Source: Formicarius rufipectus
Taxonomy: Eukaryota > Chordata > Aves > Passeriformes > Formicariidae
Length of the DNA: 64,000 bases
Reading direction: 5' to 3'
NCBI GenBank assembly: GCA_013399695.1
Contig: VXAU01003699.1
Location: 502,250-566,249, forward strand
The position numbers and the translations under genes were made by a program. Of the stretch, positions 48,994 to 61,600 are shown one piece after another. Position 1 is the first letter of the stretch, and each line of letters opens with the position of its first letter. Under the pieces are notes generated by a model. That model was not told where the DNA came from. It did not search any database and was given only the letters and a program-made list of their open reading frames with translations.

Positions 48994-51900
48994 TTTAAAT
49001 GAAAAAATTTAACTGTGATATGAAACATAAGAGAAGCTTTTTACATTTAATTTTCTGCATGTGTGTGCTTTTTTTTTTCCTTTTTTTTTTCTTTCTTTTA
49101 TTTAATATTGGTGGAGAGAGATTCAATAGGGAGATGATTTCAAAAAAATTAACATGTAGTCACTGCCATGACTGTTTAAACGTCAGAAAACTCTAATCTA
49201 AGCAGTGTTATTTCCTGCTGTGACTAAAGAAAAAGCAGAAAAAAGCAACTTTGCTTCTTTGCTGTTCTAACGTATTTCTAGTAATAAAGATTATTGTCTT
49301 TGAACTCTCCCAACCTTTCTCTGCACTGCTTTGCTAAAGCCATTAAAATGATTAGGACTTCAAGGAGGGTTACAGTGTTAAAATGCTTGACTTTTCCCTT
49401 TCTCCAAACAGAACAGGCGCTGGTTTTAAACATGGCACACATCACAGTAATCCAGTCTAACTCTTCTATCAGTCTGTCTAAATTTCTTCAACAGATTTGC
49501 CCAAAACTGTGCTAAAAAACATAAATCACTGGATTAAACCTGTAGAGAATGATGAAAGCTGAATTCATGTATATACATGTGGTGGTACAAATGGACTCTT
49601 TTATTATTTAACCTGAATGAAAGCAATAAATTTGAAACAGGTTTAACTGATGATATTGGTAATCCACAACAGATTTCATGAATGTTGTTGAATGAACATT
49701 GGTTTTGTTGAGTAATCTCTCAGATTAAAGAAGGGACAGATAACTCAAACAGTCTGTTGAGAATCATATTATTTTCCTGTTTTAAGTTTTGCTCTGAATG
49801 AAAACGACAGTGGTCATTGCAATTTTTAGTAATTAATAAATAGCATACTTGTTTGAAACACCTATTAAAAATCTAGAAAGCCTATGTTATTTCTCTCTAG
49901 AACAGACATTCACAAGAGCAGAGAACGTTTTCATTGGATTTAACTTAGCTCCATTTAAATGCAGAATTTAAATTTAGTTTCATAATTTTGGGGAGTCTTT
50001 ACAAACTGTTAATTCCCCCCTTGAATTGTAGGGAACATGATTCTCCTATAATTTATTCTGTCCCATAATTTAGGAAGCCCTTTCCTGGCAATTATGTGAG
50101 AGCAATATTTAGCTTCAGGGAACGTTTATGGTGATTTGAGTTTTCTAGATGAGAAGGATTTGAGCATAAGCAATTGTGGGTGTGTGCTGACACAGGCATC
50201 ATTACTACCTTTGTCTCCATTTGATAATGATAGAACATGTAATACAAGTATATGGCAACAATATGCTAATCAAGAATATTTCACCAATGAGAGAAAAAAT
50301 TACACTGCAGAATGAGTGATTGTATCAACAGATCACTGAGATAACCAAACTGGACTGAAACATTCAAACTGAATGCTTTGCAAAATAATGGTTAAGACTT
50401 GCCCTTGCTGAAATTGGTTGAAGTCAGAGGCAACGTTTGCAATTGCCGCAGTAGTGCTAGGATTCTTCTGACTTCTCATGTGGGGTAATTTGAATGGGAG
50501 GAGATTTAGAATTAGCCCTATGGAAGTCGATTCTGTTAAGGAGCTGTTTTGACATTCTTATCCATCCCTGTCAAATTCAGTATTTTAATGAGATACACAG
50601 CACCATGCTTCTGCTTTTATATTTTAACCAACCCACTTGGCTCTCACATCTAAAAAGATAGGTTGGTATGTAATCTGTGAAAAGAGAAAGGCAGACTGAT
50701 TACTAGTAAAGCACACATCGATATATACACATATTCATCACACTGCAATGAAATAAAGAAAAGGAACTGAAAATATGGTTGGTATAATGAGCTTTTAATA
50801 AGTATTGTATCACATATTTTATGTATTACCTTAGAATAATAGTCATTCCACTGCTTCTCATCAAATATCATTGATGTGTATATTTAGCACATTTGGTTAT
50901 TTAGAGGTATGCTTATTTGACAGAAAAAAAAAAAAAAGCTCAACTACATTTTTCTCCAATACCAAATCAGCAAGGTCTATAACCATCTGCTTATATTTAA
51001 AATATCCATTTTGTCTCATCTAAAACAATGAAAATCCTCACATGGTCTAAGTTAGCCAGGTGCTTAAATATCTTCATGAGCTCAGTGATAACTGTAACTA
51101 TGGCACAATGTCATCCCTAAATTTTACTTGCCTGTCACCAGGAGTAAAATTTGCTCCATGCTGCTTTTTCTCCTGCTGTGTATGTTTTAATTCCTGAACC
51201 ACACTCTCCACATTAAATATTTCTCTATGACAATTCCAGTAACATTTTCTAATCACAAAATAATATTTACCATCTTCCCTCATGTGGTTTTCAGAACAGA
51301 GGGAGCTGCTGCAGTTCTGTAGAGGTCGTGAACCTGCTTGATGAAGCACAGATGAATATAAAGTATTCTACTAAGCTTAACAGGCTTTATTAATGTGCAG
51401 ATCCAATACACATTTTTATTCATCTAAAAGCTAAAGGACAAAATTTTCAATTGTTATTTTGCATTTAGTTTTGTGAGATTAGTTTTGCATGGTTTTGAAA
51501 AAGAAGTGTGATTGGATATCTACAAATTACTTTCTCTTAATTGCCGTCGCTGTACCTCATAGTGTTTTTGGACTTTTAAGTCAAGAATCAACTAGCAATT
51601 TAACTTGAAATAGACTTGCACAAAATTCTCCCCTTCTTGTTTCTAATCCATATCTTCAATCTCAGTTATGACTAAGACCCAAACTCTACACTTTTCTTTT
51701 GAAAAGTCAAAAATAATTCTTTGAGTACAATTTTCCCCTTATTTTCTACTTCTCATCCACTAATAGAGTTCCACCCATAAGCAGGAATATTTCTTGCATT
51801 GCCATTGGGGAAACACTTTCAAATGGTCAAAGTCAGTTTGTCTGAGCATTAATCATCTTCGTACTTGATGTGTGATGAGTTGTTTAAAGATATTTGAGCA

Positions 51901-53469
51901 ACTAAGAACTTAGAGAAGAGACTGTTGAGATTTTTCATAAATATTTGTTGATTCAGTGAATGACAAATGCCTTATATTCAAGTGGATATATTGTAAATTC
52001 TCATACTATGTGTATCTTTCAGCAACTAAGCCCTTGGCACTGAAGTTTTTGGCACACGTTTTCTTTGCAGTACAACTGCTGTGTGAGATGTTATCGTTTC
52101 CCACTGTTTCCCCACTGCTGGAGATTGCTGTTCCCACTGGAGAGCAGGCAGGTTAGGACACACACCCACATCCCAGCTGTGTCAGTAAGGAGTCTGAGGG
52201 CTGTATTTTGAACAGCTGACCAAGGTACCTTTAATCTAAGCCCTGAGACTTTGCATTTAAGCAGCTGACAAGAGTGTGTGCATTCTGTTACCTGTACTCA
52301 GCAGAGGGGAAAAGCAGATAGTGGGAGAAGGTATCTTGTAATTTTCTGTAATTATGTTTGCTGCAGCCTATTGTTAAATGCCCTTAGTCATCTGAAGTCC
52401 CATTTTTCAAAAATATCCTGGGCATTCCTAAAGGATTGGCTCTTCTTGTTATATTTAGGTGCTGAAATTATGGCAGGTTGTTGCCAAGAAGTGGCATGTT
52501 ACAGATTGTACCCATAAAAACACAGCTGAATAAGCTCTAGCTGTCATTTCTCTCCTAGAGTTCAATCTTAGAAAGTAATGGTGCATTGCTTCCTGAAAAG
52601 TAGTAGTGAGATGCCCACTGAGCAACTTTACAGATGCCAACCCTGCCATCTGGCACAGCCCCCCACACTGCTTGCCAGCAATATATCCCAAACACAAGAT
52701 AAAATGAATCGCATACACGCATACAGCATTCCAGTGCTCCTTTTAATTATCACTGAAGAAAAGATATGTGTGCCAATTAGAATTATGCTGTTGTTTATAG
52801 AATGTAAAGGAGCCAGCTGAAACCACAGGACTTCTACTCTATCACCAGAGTAATTTTCTGAAACTGCAGCTTCAGATGCTCACCAGGTTCACCAGTCCAC
52901 TTTTCTGATCCCTTCATAGGTGCAAACTTGTAGCCATTTAGCTTGCCCCTCTTGTCTTCTCATTTGTGATGAATCTATTGCAAATAAACATACCTAATTT
53001 CAGTATGTGAATGTTTTGTTTCTGTGAAGTTCTAGCTGCTTACACTTTAAGTTTGATTTTTTGACTCTGGACAATGACATCTGGATGCTTAGCTTACAGA
53101 ATGAGGTCTTCAATTGTAAGAGTTGGCACAGCTTGGGGATTTTACATCATCTTTATTCTTTTTGATCCTGAACTATTTTAATTATGAAGCATGTCAGACC
53201 TGTTCTTGGGCTGCTCTGTGGCATAAAGAAGTCATTGCATCAGTCTGAAACCTGCCTAGGTGCAAAGTCATCCTTCCCTCTAGCCATGTTATCTTTGCTT
53301 GTTGTAAAGTTTCATAGCAAAGTTAAGGGATTTTGTTGTCATTTGTATCAATGTTGAAAAAGAGTCTTCCTTTGTTATCAGAATGTCCAGCCTTTATAAC
53401 TGATCTTTGCTATGGTGTTTTATACATTTCAAGAGAGAATTAGAAGGCAACTACATCTTGATGCATAGA
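48994..53469. other. AT-rich non-coding stretch, no gene seen
   Basis: No gene is supported. T-rich tract at 49069-49099 and a 14-A run at 50924-50937. The 50040-50560 part has balanced composition with few simple repeats and a conserved-element-like texture. The 52000-52900 part is slightly more GC-rich but holds no recognised exon or repeat. Confidence 0.5.
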
Positions 53470-55815
53470 ATCATTACAAGCAAAGACAATTACAACAAAC
53501 TTCCCAACCTGATGAGGAAGGCTTTAAACTATGTGAACTGGGATATGGGAAAACAACCTAGTAGTTAAGTAAGGGAACAGATGTTATAGTTAGCATGCAG
53601 GGTAGGTTAACAGGAGGAATGGAACAATCAGAAAGTCTAAGACCCACCCTGAGGGCCAACAAAGGAACACAGCCTGGGAAACAAACAGTAGGAGCTGGAG
53701 CTCACTATGTGGTTGCAGAACCATAACTTATTTGAGATTCCATACAATGGAATGGCTTATAGGACTGGAGTACAGTCAGGGTGGATAGTACCATGTCCTT
53801 AGGAAAGGCAGGCATGGAAGGTGACAGGGGGAGTGCTATTTACATGAAGAAGTTCAGATCACTCTTCTAGAAGCTTTTCTAAAAAAGATGTGTCAGCCTG
53901 GTTATAGGAATATTTTTTGGAGCCAGTGTTGAAAGATAAAAGAGCTCAGGAAACCAGGCAGATCAATAACGACTGTCCCCATAAAGCACAACAGTTTCTT
54001 CCCCCATACTCAGAAATATGCAAATTATCAGGAGAACATTTTGGTTAAACAAGGATAACTGAAATTTGTGACTGAACTCCTGTGCTTTTGCAAAGGACAA
54101 ACACAGAAGTTGAATATATACAAAGGGGAAGAGAGGATACTAAACCTTGCCTAGACAATCAGAGAAGGTGTTAGGAAAACCAAACCTCAGCTAGACTGAA
54201 ACCGGCACATGAAGATAGAGTTGGACCTGGCAAAGGGTATCATACTCAACAAGAATACATAATGTGTTAGCAGTAAAGAGGGATAATGTGCAAATGAATG
54301 CTACTAAATAGTAATAGCAGGTCCAACTCTTCACAAAGTCTCCCATGCCTCTGACTAGACACATGGGTTTGAAAGGGGATGAAAACTACTCATAGTGGGA
54401 GAGGATCAAGTCAGATTTCTCTTTAGAAACCTTGACCTATACCAGTCTGCAGGATCAGCTGGGAGGTGCTGAGAGAACTTGTGGATGAACTGGCCTCATT
54501 GTGGCCAGTGAACTGGCCTTTATTCACCATCTTTGTGGGATCAAGGAAGGTCACCAATGACTGCAGGAAGACAAAAGACACATCAATCTTCAAGCATATC
54601 AAGAAAGACAACCCAGGGAACTGAGGGCTAGTCATCCTTGCTTCAGTCCCTGGGAAAATAATTGAGTAGTCTTTGAAGAAATTTTTGGGCACATGAAAAA
54701 GAGAGTCATTTGGAATAACCAACAGGAATTTTCAAGTGTAAATCAGGCTTTAGCAACCTCACTGCCCTCTATGATGAAACAAGTAGGTGTGTACATGGAG
54801 GGGGCATAATGACTGTCATCTACAATGACTCAGCAAGAGTTTCAAAACAACTTCCCTTGTATCCAAATAGAAACATCACAGTTTAAAAGAGTGAACAACT
54901 GTTTGGATCCTTCAACTCAAAAGGTAATAGTCTATGGTTACTACTCTGCTTGGAAAGTGTAGTTCCTCTGTGATCTATACTGGTATTCGTTTATATCTTT
55001 ATCAGTGACCTGGAGGAGCAGACACTCATTAGTTTTGCAGGTTTGGGAGACTAGGAACTGGGACAATGGGACCCAGTTAAATTCATCAAGAAGGTCCTAA
55101 ACCTAGGAAGAAAGCTTCTGCATCAGTATAGACTGTGGACTGTTATACAGCTGCTCTGGAAGGGAGCTGGGAATTTTGTTGGACAATAGGCTGTACCAGA
55201 GTTATCAGTTGTCCTGGCAGTAATGAGAACTAACAGCATGAAGGAGCTGTGCAACCTGGAGCATAGCTGGTAGATAAAGGCAAGTGATTATTACCCTTTA
55301 TTTAGCATTTCCTAGATTACTTTTGGTGCCCCTACACAAGACAAGCATTGAAAAACTGGATCAAATTTTGCAGACGGCCTACAAGATGATCACAAGCTGG
55401 AGAAGAGTCTGAGGGACTGGGATTTGTTCACCTTGGAGAAGTGATGTCTCCAAGGGGACAGCAGCTCTCCAATGTCTGCAACAACCTTACAGGAAAGATG
55501 TAGCCAAGCTCTCTACAGAGATGGACAACAGCATCATGAGATTTGAGAGCCATAAACTGTCATAGGGGAGGTTTGACTAGATGCAAGAATTTTTTTTCCT
55601 GTGCTATGAAAATAATTAATCTTTGAAGCAGGTTGCCCAGAGAGGTTGTGGGATTCTCAAAGAGAGCAGATATACAAGTCTAAATTCCTGCTAAATACTG
55701 AATTCTTAGTTTTTTTTGGTCTAAATTCAGTTTTGAGACAGATTTAAGCAGTAATTTAGACTAAGTGACCTTGCTAGGTCCTTTCCACATGGAAAGTTTC
55801 TATGATTTTTGATTT
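53470..55815 (+). mobile_element. Old CR1 LINE copy, endonuclease to 3' end, decayed
   Basis: A long but heavily mutated CR1 in the plus orientation. Recognisable landmarks in order: GATGAGGAAGGCTTTAAACT at about 53510-53530 (upstream of the endonuclease); GGAGCTGGAGCTCACTATG and GACTGGAGTACAGTCA at about 53690-53780 (endonuclease region); TCAAGAAAGACAACCCAGGG near 54598-54617 and TCCCTGGGAAAATAATTGAG near 54647-54666 (start of reverse transcriptase); TTTATCAGTGACCTGGAGGA near 54999-55018; TGGGATTTGTTCACCTTGGA near 55419-55438; GGTTGCCCAGAGAGGTTGTG near 55631-55650; and a tail ending TTTCTATGATTTTTGATTTT. The catalytic box is lost (F-A-G-L at 55034-55045). Frames are broken throughout, and 54000-54420 is poorly recognisable. 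The 5' limit is approximate. Confidence 0.88.
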
Positions 55816-58624
55816 TCAAAGGTTAAACTTGCAAACTCTAATTAAGCAAACTGTTAATCTTTACATATTGTGGACTTATAGATCACACGTACAAAATTCT
55901 GCAGGATCAGGTTTACTTTGTCTAAGTGCAAATATAGATACAAGAAAAGAGGTAAACAAAAGAAATTCCAAGTCAATAATTTGGTGCTATTTCAGCCTAC
56001 CTGCTTCTTTGTGCTTTATCATTCAGCCACAATAGGCCAACATTCTTCATATCAAAGAAGAATTGATATATTTTGCTGACTTCCGAGGTGTTGAAGATTT
56101 TTGCAGTAGCTTGAGAAGGAGAAGCGGTTTAACACAGGTGGTTCTGTAATTGTGATGTGTTTGGAGAATTCAGTGCCGAATGATCCTTGGACTAGCACTT
56201 GTTCATATGTGTGCTATGATGAGGGTTAGGATTCAAATTAGTACATTGCCCTAAAATATAAATTATGTAAGATCAGAGTCTGGCTCAGGTGCCAAATGGG
56301 TCAGACAGATTACACTTGATGCCACTGGTGTTCTGGTACAGATCCATTCTTAGCTCCAATACATATGAGTAGAAGTTGAATTCATGGTGGAGTGGGGACC
56401 TTATGTTGCAGTGTCCTTGTCATAATCAGCTTAATTCATACTTGCAGCATGAAGTTATTGTGATTTGTTGTATTCATGCTGGAAAACACAGATAGATGGA
56501 TTACTTTGCTGTCCATGGAACTCAACTGTTAGGAAAAAAGCCCAGCTCTGTGGCTCAGAGCAGTGTGATGTTCAGTAGCCCTTTGCTACATAAACCTTGA
56601 GACAACTGAATTTAGAGTAAAAAAGAGGGAGGGAAAAACACTAATTCAGTTTTCACCTTATCAAAATTCTTGAATGAAATAGCCCACTAGGAGCCCTTAG
56701 CTACTTAGGGGTGTTTTTATTGCTTCTCTCCACAATTTGAGTTAAGTGGGTATAAATCCATATAAAAAAAATCTAAAGACTATAGAAGCATCTTATGTCC
56801 TACCAGCATTTTCAGCTCCATGTGGTGGCTGAACTAACCACCTCACAAAACTGGTACATACATGCATGTGTGCAAGGGTTTGGTTTTTAGAGGGAAATCC
56901 TGCCCTGTCTTTTTCCATAGTAGAAGTAATGCAGATTCTCAGGGCAGCACAAATGAAAACTGTTGTTCAATAACACAAATCCAAGTGGCTCTTTTCAAGG
57001 CAATTTGGCACTTCAGAACAAAAGTGATTTTTACTGCTTTGGTGTTCACTTTTTCTTTTTTTTTTTTTTTCTTTCCTGGACATGCGCATCTGTCATGTCA
57101 AAGAAGTTGCTGAGTTCTCAGGCTCATCAAGGTTTTAGAGATCTTGCCATCCATTACATCTCTACATAATAAGTGAGATGTAAGTGCTAAGTTTGGATCA
57201 TGGTACCAAACATAACTGATAGTAGCCCTGGGGCAATCCGCTGACTTTAGCTAAATTTAAAACTTCCATTCAAAAATGCAGATTAGGAGAGCACAGATCG
57301 GTACAGCACAGCCACAGTCCCAGCACACCAATGAACATGTGTGCACACATGTGCACACCATTGGAAGGTAACCTCTAATTCTGGCAAGTTTTGTACTCAA
57401 AAGACACTAAAGATGCACTAGCACAATCACTCTGATTGTAGAACTGGGTGTCTGCCCTGGTGTTTTATCTAGCCACTCCAGGGGTATCTCAAATGCAAGC
57501 GGAAAATGTCTGCCTATACCTAGTATTCTTATTGCATTCAGTAAATGAAAACGAGGATATTCCATCTTAAAGTTTTGGAGGTTTGGGTTTTTTTTTTGTA
57601 TATATAAAGAAATCAAAACCAGTTGCAATTAAGTAGGAAACAAAGGAAGAACTGGAATCCATAAAACATCAGGGGCAACATTTAAAGCAACCAAACTAAA
57701 ATCAGTTCAGCATTTCTCTGCTGTATTTATATACAAGTGCACTTATTTTTAAAGTACCCTAACACTTAATTTTGCTTTCAGTTGTATTTTTTTATTTGGA
57801 TTACATATGGTATTGTGATAGGATGTTTCAGAAAACCATAAAGTGTTCTTGCCTGTAAAAGCAATGTCCTTTCTTGTTAATGCCAGGAATGTTTTTCCCA
57901 AAACACTCATTCCCTGCTCAAGACACTGTAGCTGCTAATGAGGAAAACACTGCAAGTACCTCATTCAAATGTTTTCTTTTGTTTATCTGCAGGGAGTTTA
58001 CTCTGTAATAGTGAAGAATCCCTGAGTATCAATGAGTCTGAAAGTACTCATATTGTGCCAAGAATAAAGTTGTAAAGCTTTGTGCGCCAACACTTTAAAT
58101 TAATCTGAAATAATGCAAAGGGGACTTTGTCATCTTGGAAGGCTTTTTAAAGCCTCATCACTATTGTCTCAATTAATAAAAATATTCCATATCATTCACA
58201 TGGCTGCCTTCCTCTATTGCCAATTATAGTTTCAATGGATGATGTCCCTCTGTGGACATATGTCAGAACTGATAGAAAGGATGATATCGGCATGCGACAA
58301 AATAGACCTTCACACCAGTAGCTTTTCAGCACGTTGCTAGTTTCCTAGGCAGCTCTGCTTACTCACAACCTTCTTTTCTAAGCATCACTCAGTGCCCAAT
58401 GCTAATCAGTCCCTTTAGATTGCTCTTACGAAGTAGATAGCACATTAATTCAGCATACAAATTGAGAGACTATCTTTGATGGTGAAACAAGATTAAAATA
58501 CCCATGCTCACATTTCAGTTTCATACATAAAACATAAATAATGCAGTATCCTTTCCCAACATTACAGACAGCTTCACAATTTCTCTGTTGAATACTGTTT
58601 AAAATCTACGTCTATCACAAACAT
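55816..58624. other. AT-rich non-coding stretch, no gene seen
   Basis: No gene is supported. A T run lies at about 57055-57070 and a palindrome at 57335-57352 (listed separately). The 58180-58330 part has a conserved-element-like texture. Open frames are short and unrecognised. Confidence 0.5.
57335..57352. other. 18-bp perfect palindrome
   Basis: ACATGTGTGCACACATGT is fully self-complementary with no spacer and is followed by another GCACAC. About 0.2 such 18-bp palindromes are expected by chance in a window of this size, so it is mildly unusual. The alternating purine-pyrimidine (TG/CA) pattern would also favour Z-DNA. Confidence 0.7.
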
Positions 58625-58652
58625 AAAAAAAAAAAAAAAANAAAAAAAAAAA
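58625..58652. repeat. Poly-A run with an N
   Basis: A 27-A homopolymer interrupted only by the ambiguous base at 58641. The N most likely marks unresolved homopolymer length. No retroposon body is recognisable beside it. Confidence 0.88.
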
Positions 58653-61600
58653 GGAGGCCATAAACAAAATATCATGCCTGTGAAAAAACTTTTTTTATGT
58701 TCCCATCCACAGGGACCTTAGTCGTCACAGTTCTGGCCCAGGATTTCCTCGTGAGATGCTGTTTAAGAGCTTTTTTTAAAAAAACACAATGCCATTCCTA
58801 TGATATATGCAGTTTTAAAATTTGTATTTCTGTATGGCCAAGGCTTCTGGGTTTTGTCGTAAATATGTGAAATCGACAGATTGCCCAGGTCTCCATTTTT
58901 ATAGGGGATACTGCATCATTAAGTACTGAAAAAGTATAATGTGACTATTCAAACTGCTTAAAATATTTTATAACCATAAATTATTATCCAAAAATATTTT
59001 TCGAGTAGATAAAAAGAGTTGTCAATTCTGCATAGTGAATACCTCATAAGGGGCTCATTTATGGTTGAAAACTGAATAAAAGCAGTAAATTAAGAACAGA
59101 CGTAACCATAGAGAAGCTGTAATCCACAGCAGATTTCCTTGGTGAATGAAGTATTGTTGTGTGGATTTATCCTCCTTGCTTGTACAGTTAAACAGTCACA
59201 TCTGTGGCCAAAGTGCTGTCTGTGCACACAGACAAGTTGGGTTCAGTAACCCCATGGAGGTAAGCACATGCTGGTTTACACTGTATTGATAAAGTGCAAA
59301 ATAAACTTCACTGGCTGTTTCATTGGGCCATGCTATGCTGAGGGGCAGATATAATATTGAAACTGAATTCCTGTGACTTGGAGACATAAAAATGCTGGGA
59401 CATTTGGAAAACTGGAGGCAACAGCACGTTTCTTCTAGATTTTATATTAGTATTGCAGGCTTTGTTTTCTGGCAAGTTACAGCAGACTGTGCCGCTGATT
59501 CACAGAATTAGTGTTTGTACTTCCTAAATACAATAATGAATGGGAGCTGCTTGAGCTATAGTGTTTGTGAAGGGAAAGCCACTTGTTATAAATATTCATT
59601 TGACAAAATGTAAATAGTTTTATAGGAGTGTAAACTGTTGCAAGTTATTTGATTCAGTACAGTTGTCTCTTCCATATTGTTTGTCACAAATGCACATAAT
59701 GAACCAGCCAGGAGGACATGTAGACTTGACAGTGAGTTGGTTTAGCCTTATTGTTGTTTGTTTAACTTTGTGATTACACACCAATCAGATTATCTCATCT
59801 CCTTTGTCTAAAGAAAGACACAGCATGTTCTATATTACTTATGTCTCCCCATTTCTTTGCTTGTTCAGTGTATCGTTGGACACTAATTTGATTTTATATC
59901 AAGAGGTTGTATCTGTTGTGAGACCACTGACTTATTAACTCAGAATATTAAAAAAAAAAAAAAAGGAAAAATCCCTGTAAATTTATTTTCATTATTGAGG
60001 CCTATTTTTAATTTTAATGCTCATTTCCCTGACAATAGATTTCATTTTAAATAAATAAACTTCTTTATATCTGTGTCTCAAACAAAACTAAAAAATACAG
60101 GAAAGACAGCAACAAATGCTGTTATTTAAAATGTCACACAGCTATTTAGAATCCAGTCTTCATAATGGTCTTTTAAGGGTAAAAATGCATCCATTTATGT
60201 TTCCTCCTTAATTCATGGTAGGAAACATACTAAATAATTATCATCTTCTCAGCACCAAAAGTGAACTGTAGCACCTGTGTTTTAGAGAAGATAACGGCAA
60301 AGTATTTATAAATTCAGGCTACATGTGAACTGAAACAATGTAGGTATAAAATTTATCTTTTGCTGTTTTGAAGTGTGTGCTGATGTTAAACACACACTTA
60401 ACCATTATTACTGCATACATGTGTGTAGGCAGAGACTTAGTACATTTCTTTTTATAATCAGGAAACATTAACTGTCTTTAGAGGTCTGATCCTTAACTTG
60501 AACTGAGTGAAAAAGAGTTTGCAAGGTCTTGTGTCCCTTTAAATTAATCACGGGCTTTGAAGGTAGTATATATTATGTTTGATTTTGATCCTAACTTATT
60601 TTAAAGTTTAAAATCATTGTTGTCATTTTGTACTGAGCAAAGAGGTCACAACTCTGCCAGCTACAATCATTTATACAACAATAGTGAATTTGGCTCAGGG
60701 GCAGTTTTTCTGTTTGTTTCAGTGGTCAGAGGTTTTTATACCCATTGTTTTCATCTAGATAGTATTTTCTCAGGAAAAAAAAATAAAGTCTGGTGCTTTA
60801 GAAGGTGAAGTGAATAAAGTAGTTTGTTTCTAATTTTTGTCCTGAAACCTTTTCTGAAAGTTTAGAATCTGGAGGACTAAACTAGATTGCTATTTTAAGG
60901 CCTATTCCAAAGACTTCAGCAAGCTTCCATCAGGCCCTTAAAGACCACTGGGAAAATAAAATTATGTGTTTTAAACAAGAAATTTGTTTAAGGTTTACTG
61001 AAACTTATCTAAAACCCTTATTATGAAAAATTGAGAAAAGCAAATTTATTTAGTGCTCTGAAAGATAATTTTCTGAAATAGTTGGAGATTCATTTAGAGC
61101 TGTCATATGTTGAGGGGTTTATATTTTGTTTCTTTTTTGTTTTAATTTAGTAAGATTTTTTTTCCAAAGAGGTCAGCAGGACTTTTTTGAAGGGATTTAA
61201 TTAAAGACTGCAAATAATTCTGTGTTCTGCAGCGTCTTACATATTGTGAAAAGGTTATGGATTCACCCAATGCAACGCATCAACAGTGTAAAGGTGATAG
61301 GTGAAATTCTTTTTGTTGCAAGTGCTGAGATATAATCATTTAAAAGGTCACTTGTGCTCAAGAAGAGCATTTATTAAAGTAGTAGCTTGTTTTAGGATAT
61401 GCTGCATTTTTAAAGGTTAAAATGGTTTCTAGCTGACCAACATGATCAGCAAGAAGCAATTCGTTTGTTTATTTAATTACTCCACAGTTGAGAATATTTA
61501 TTTGCATCCTGTGTAACACATCACTAATTTGAAAGCTAAAAATACTAAAATTTTCTGCAGAATTGCTAAAATTTGATACATAGAAGCTTTGAGATCTAGA

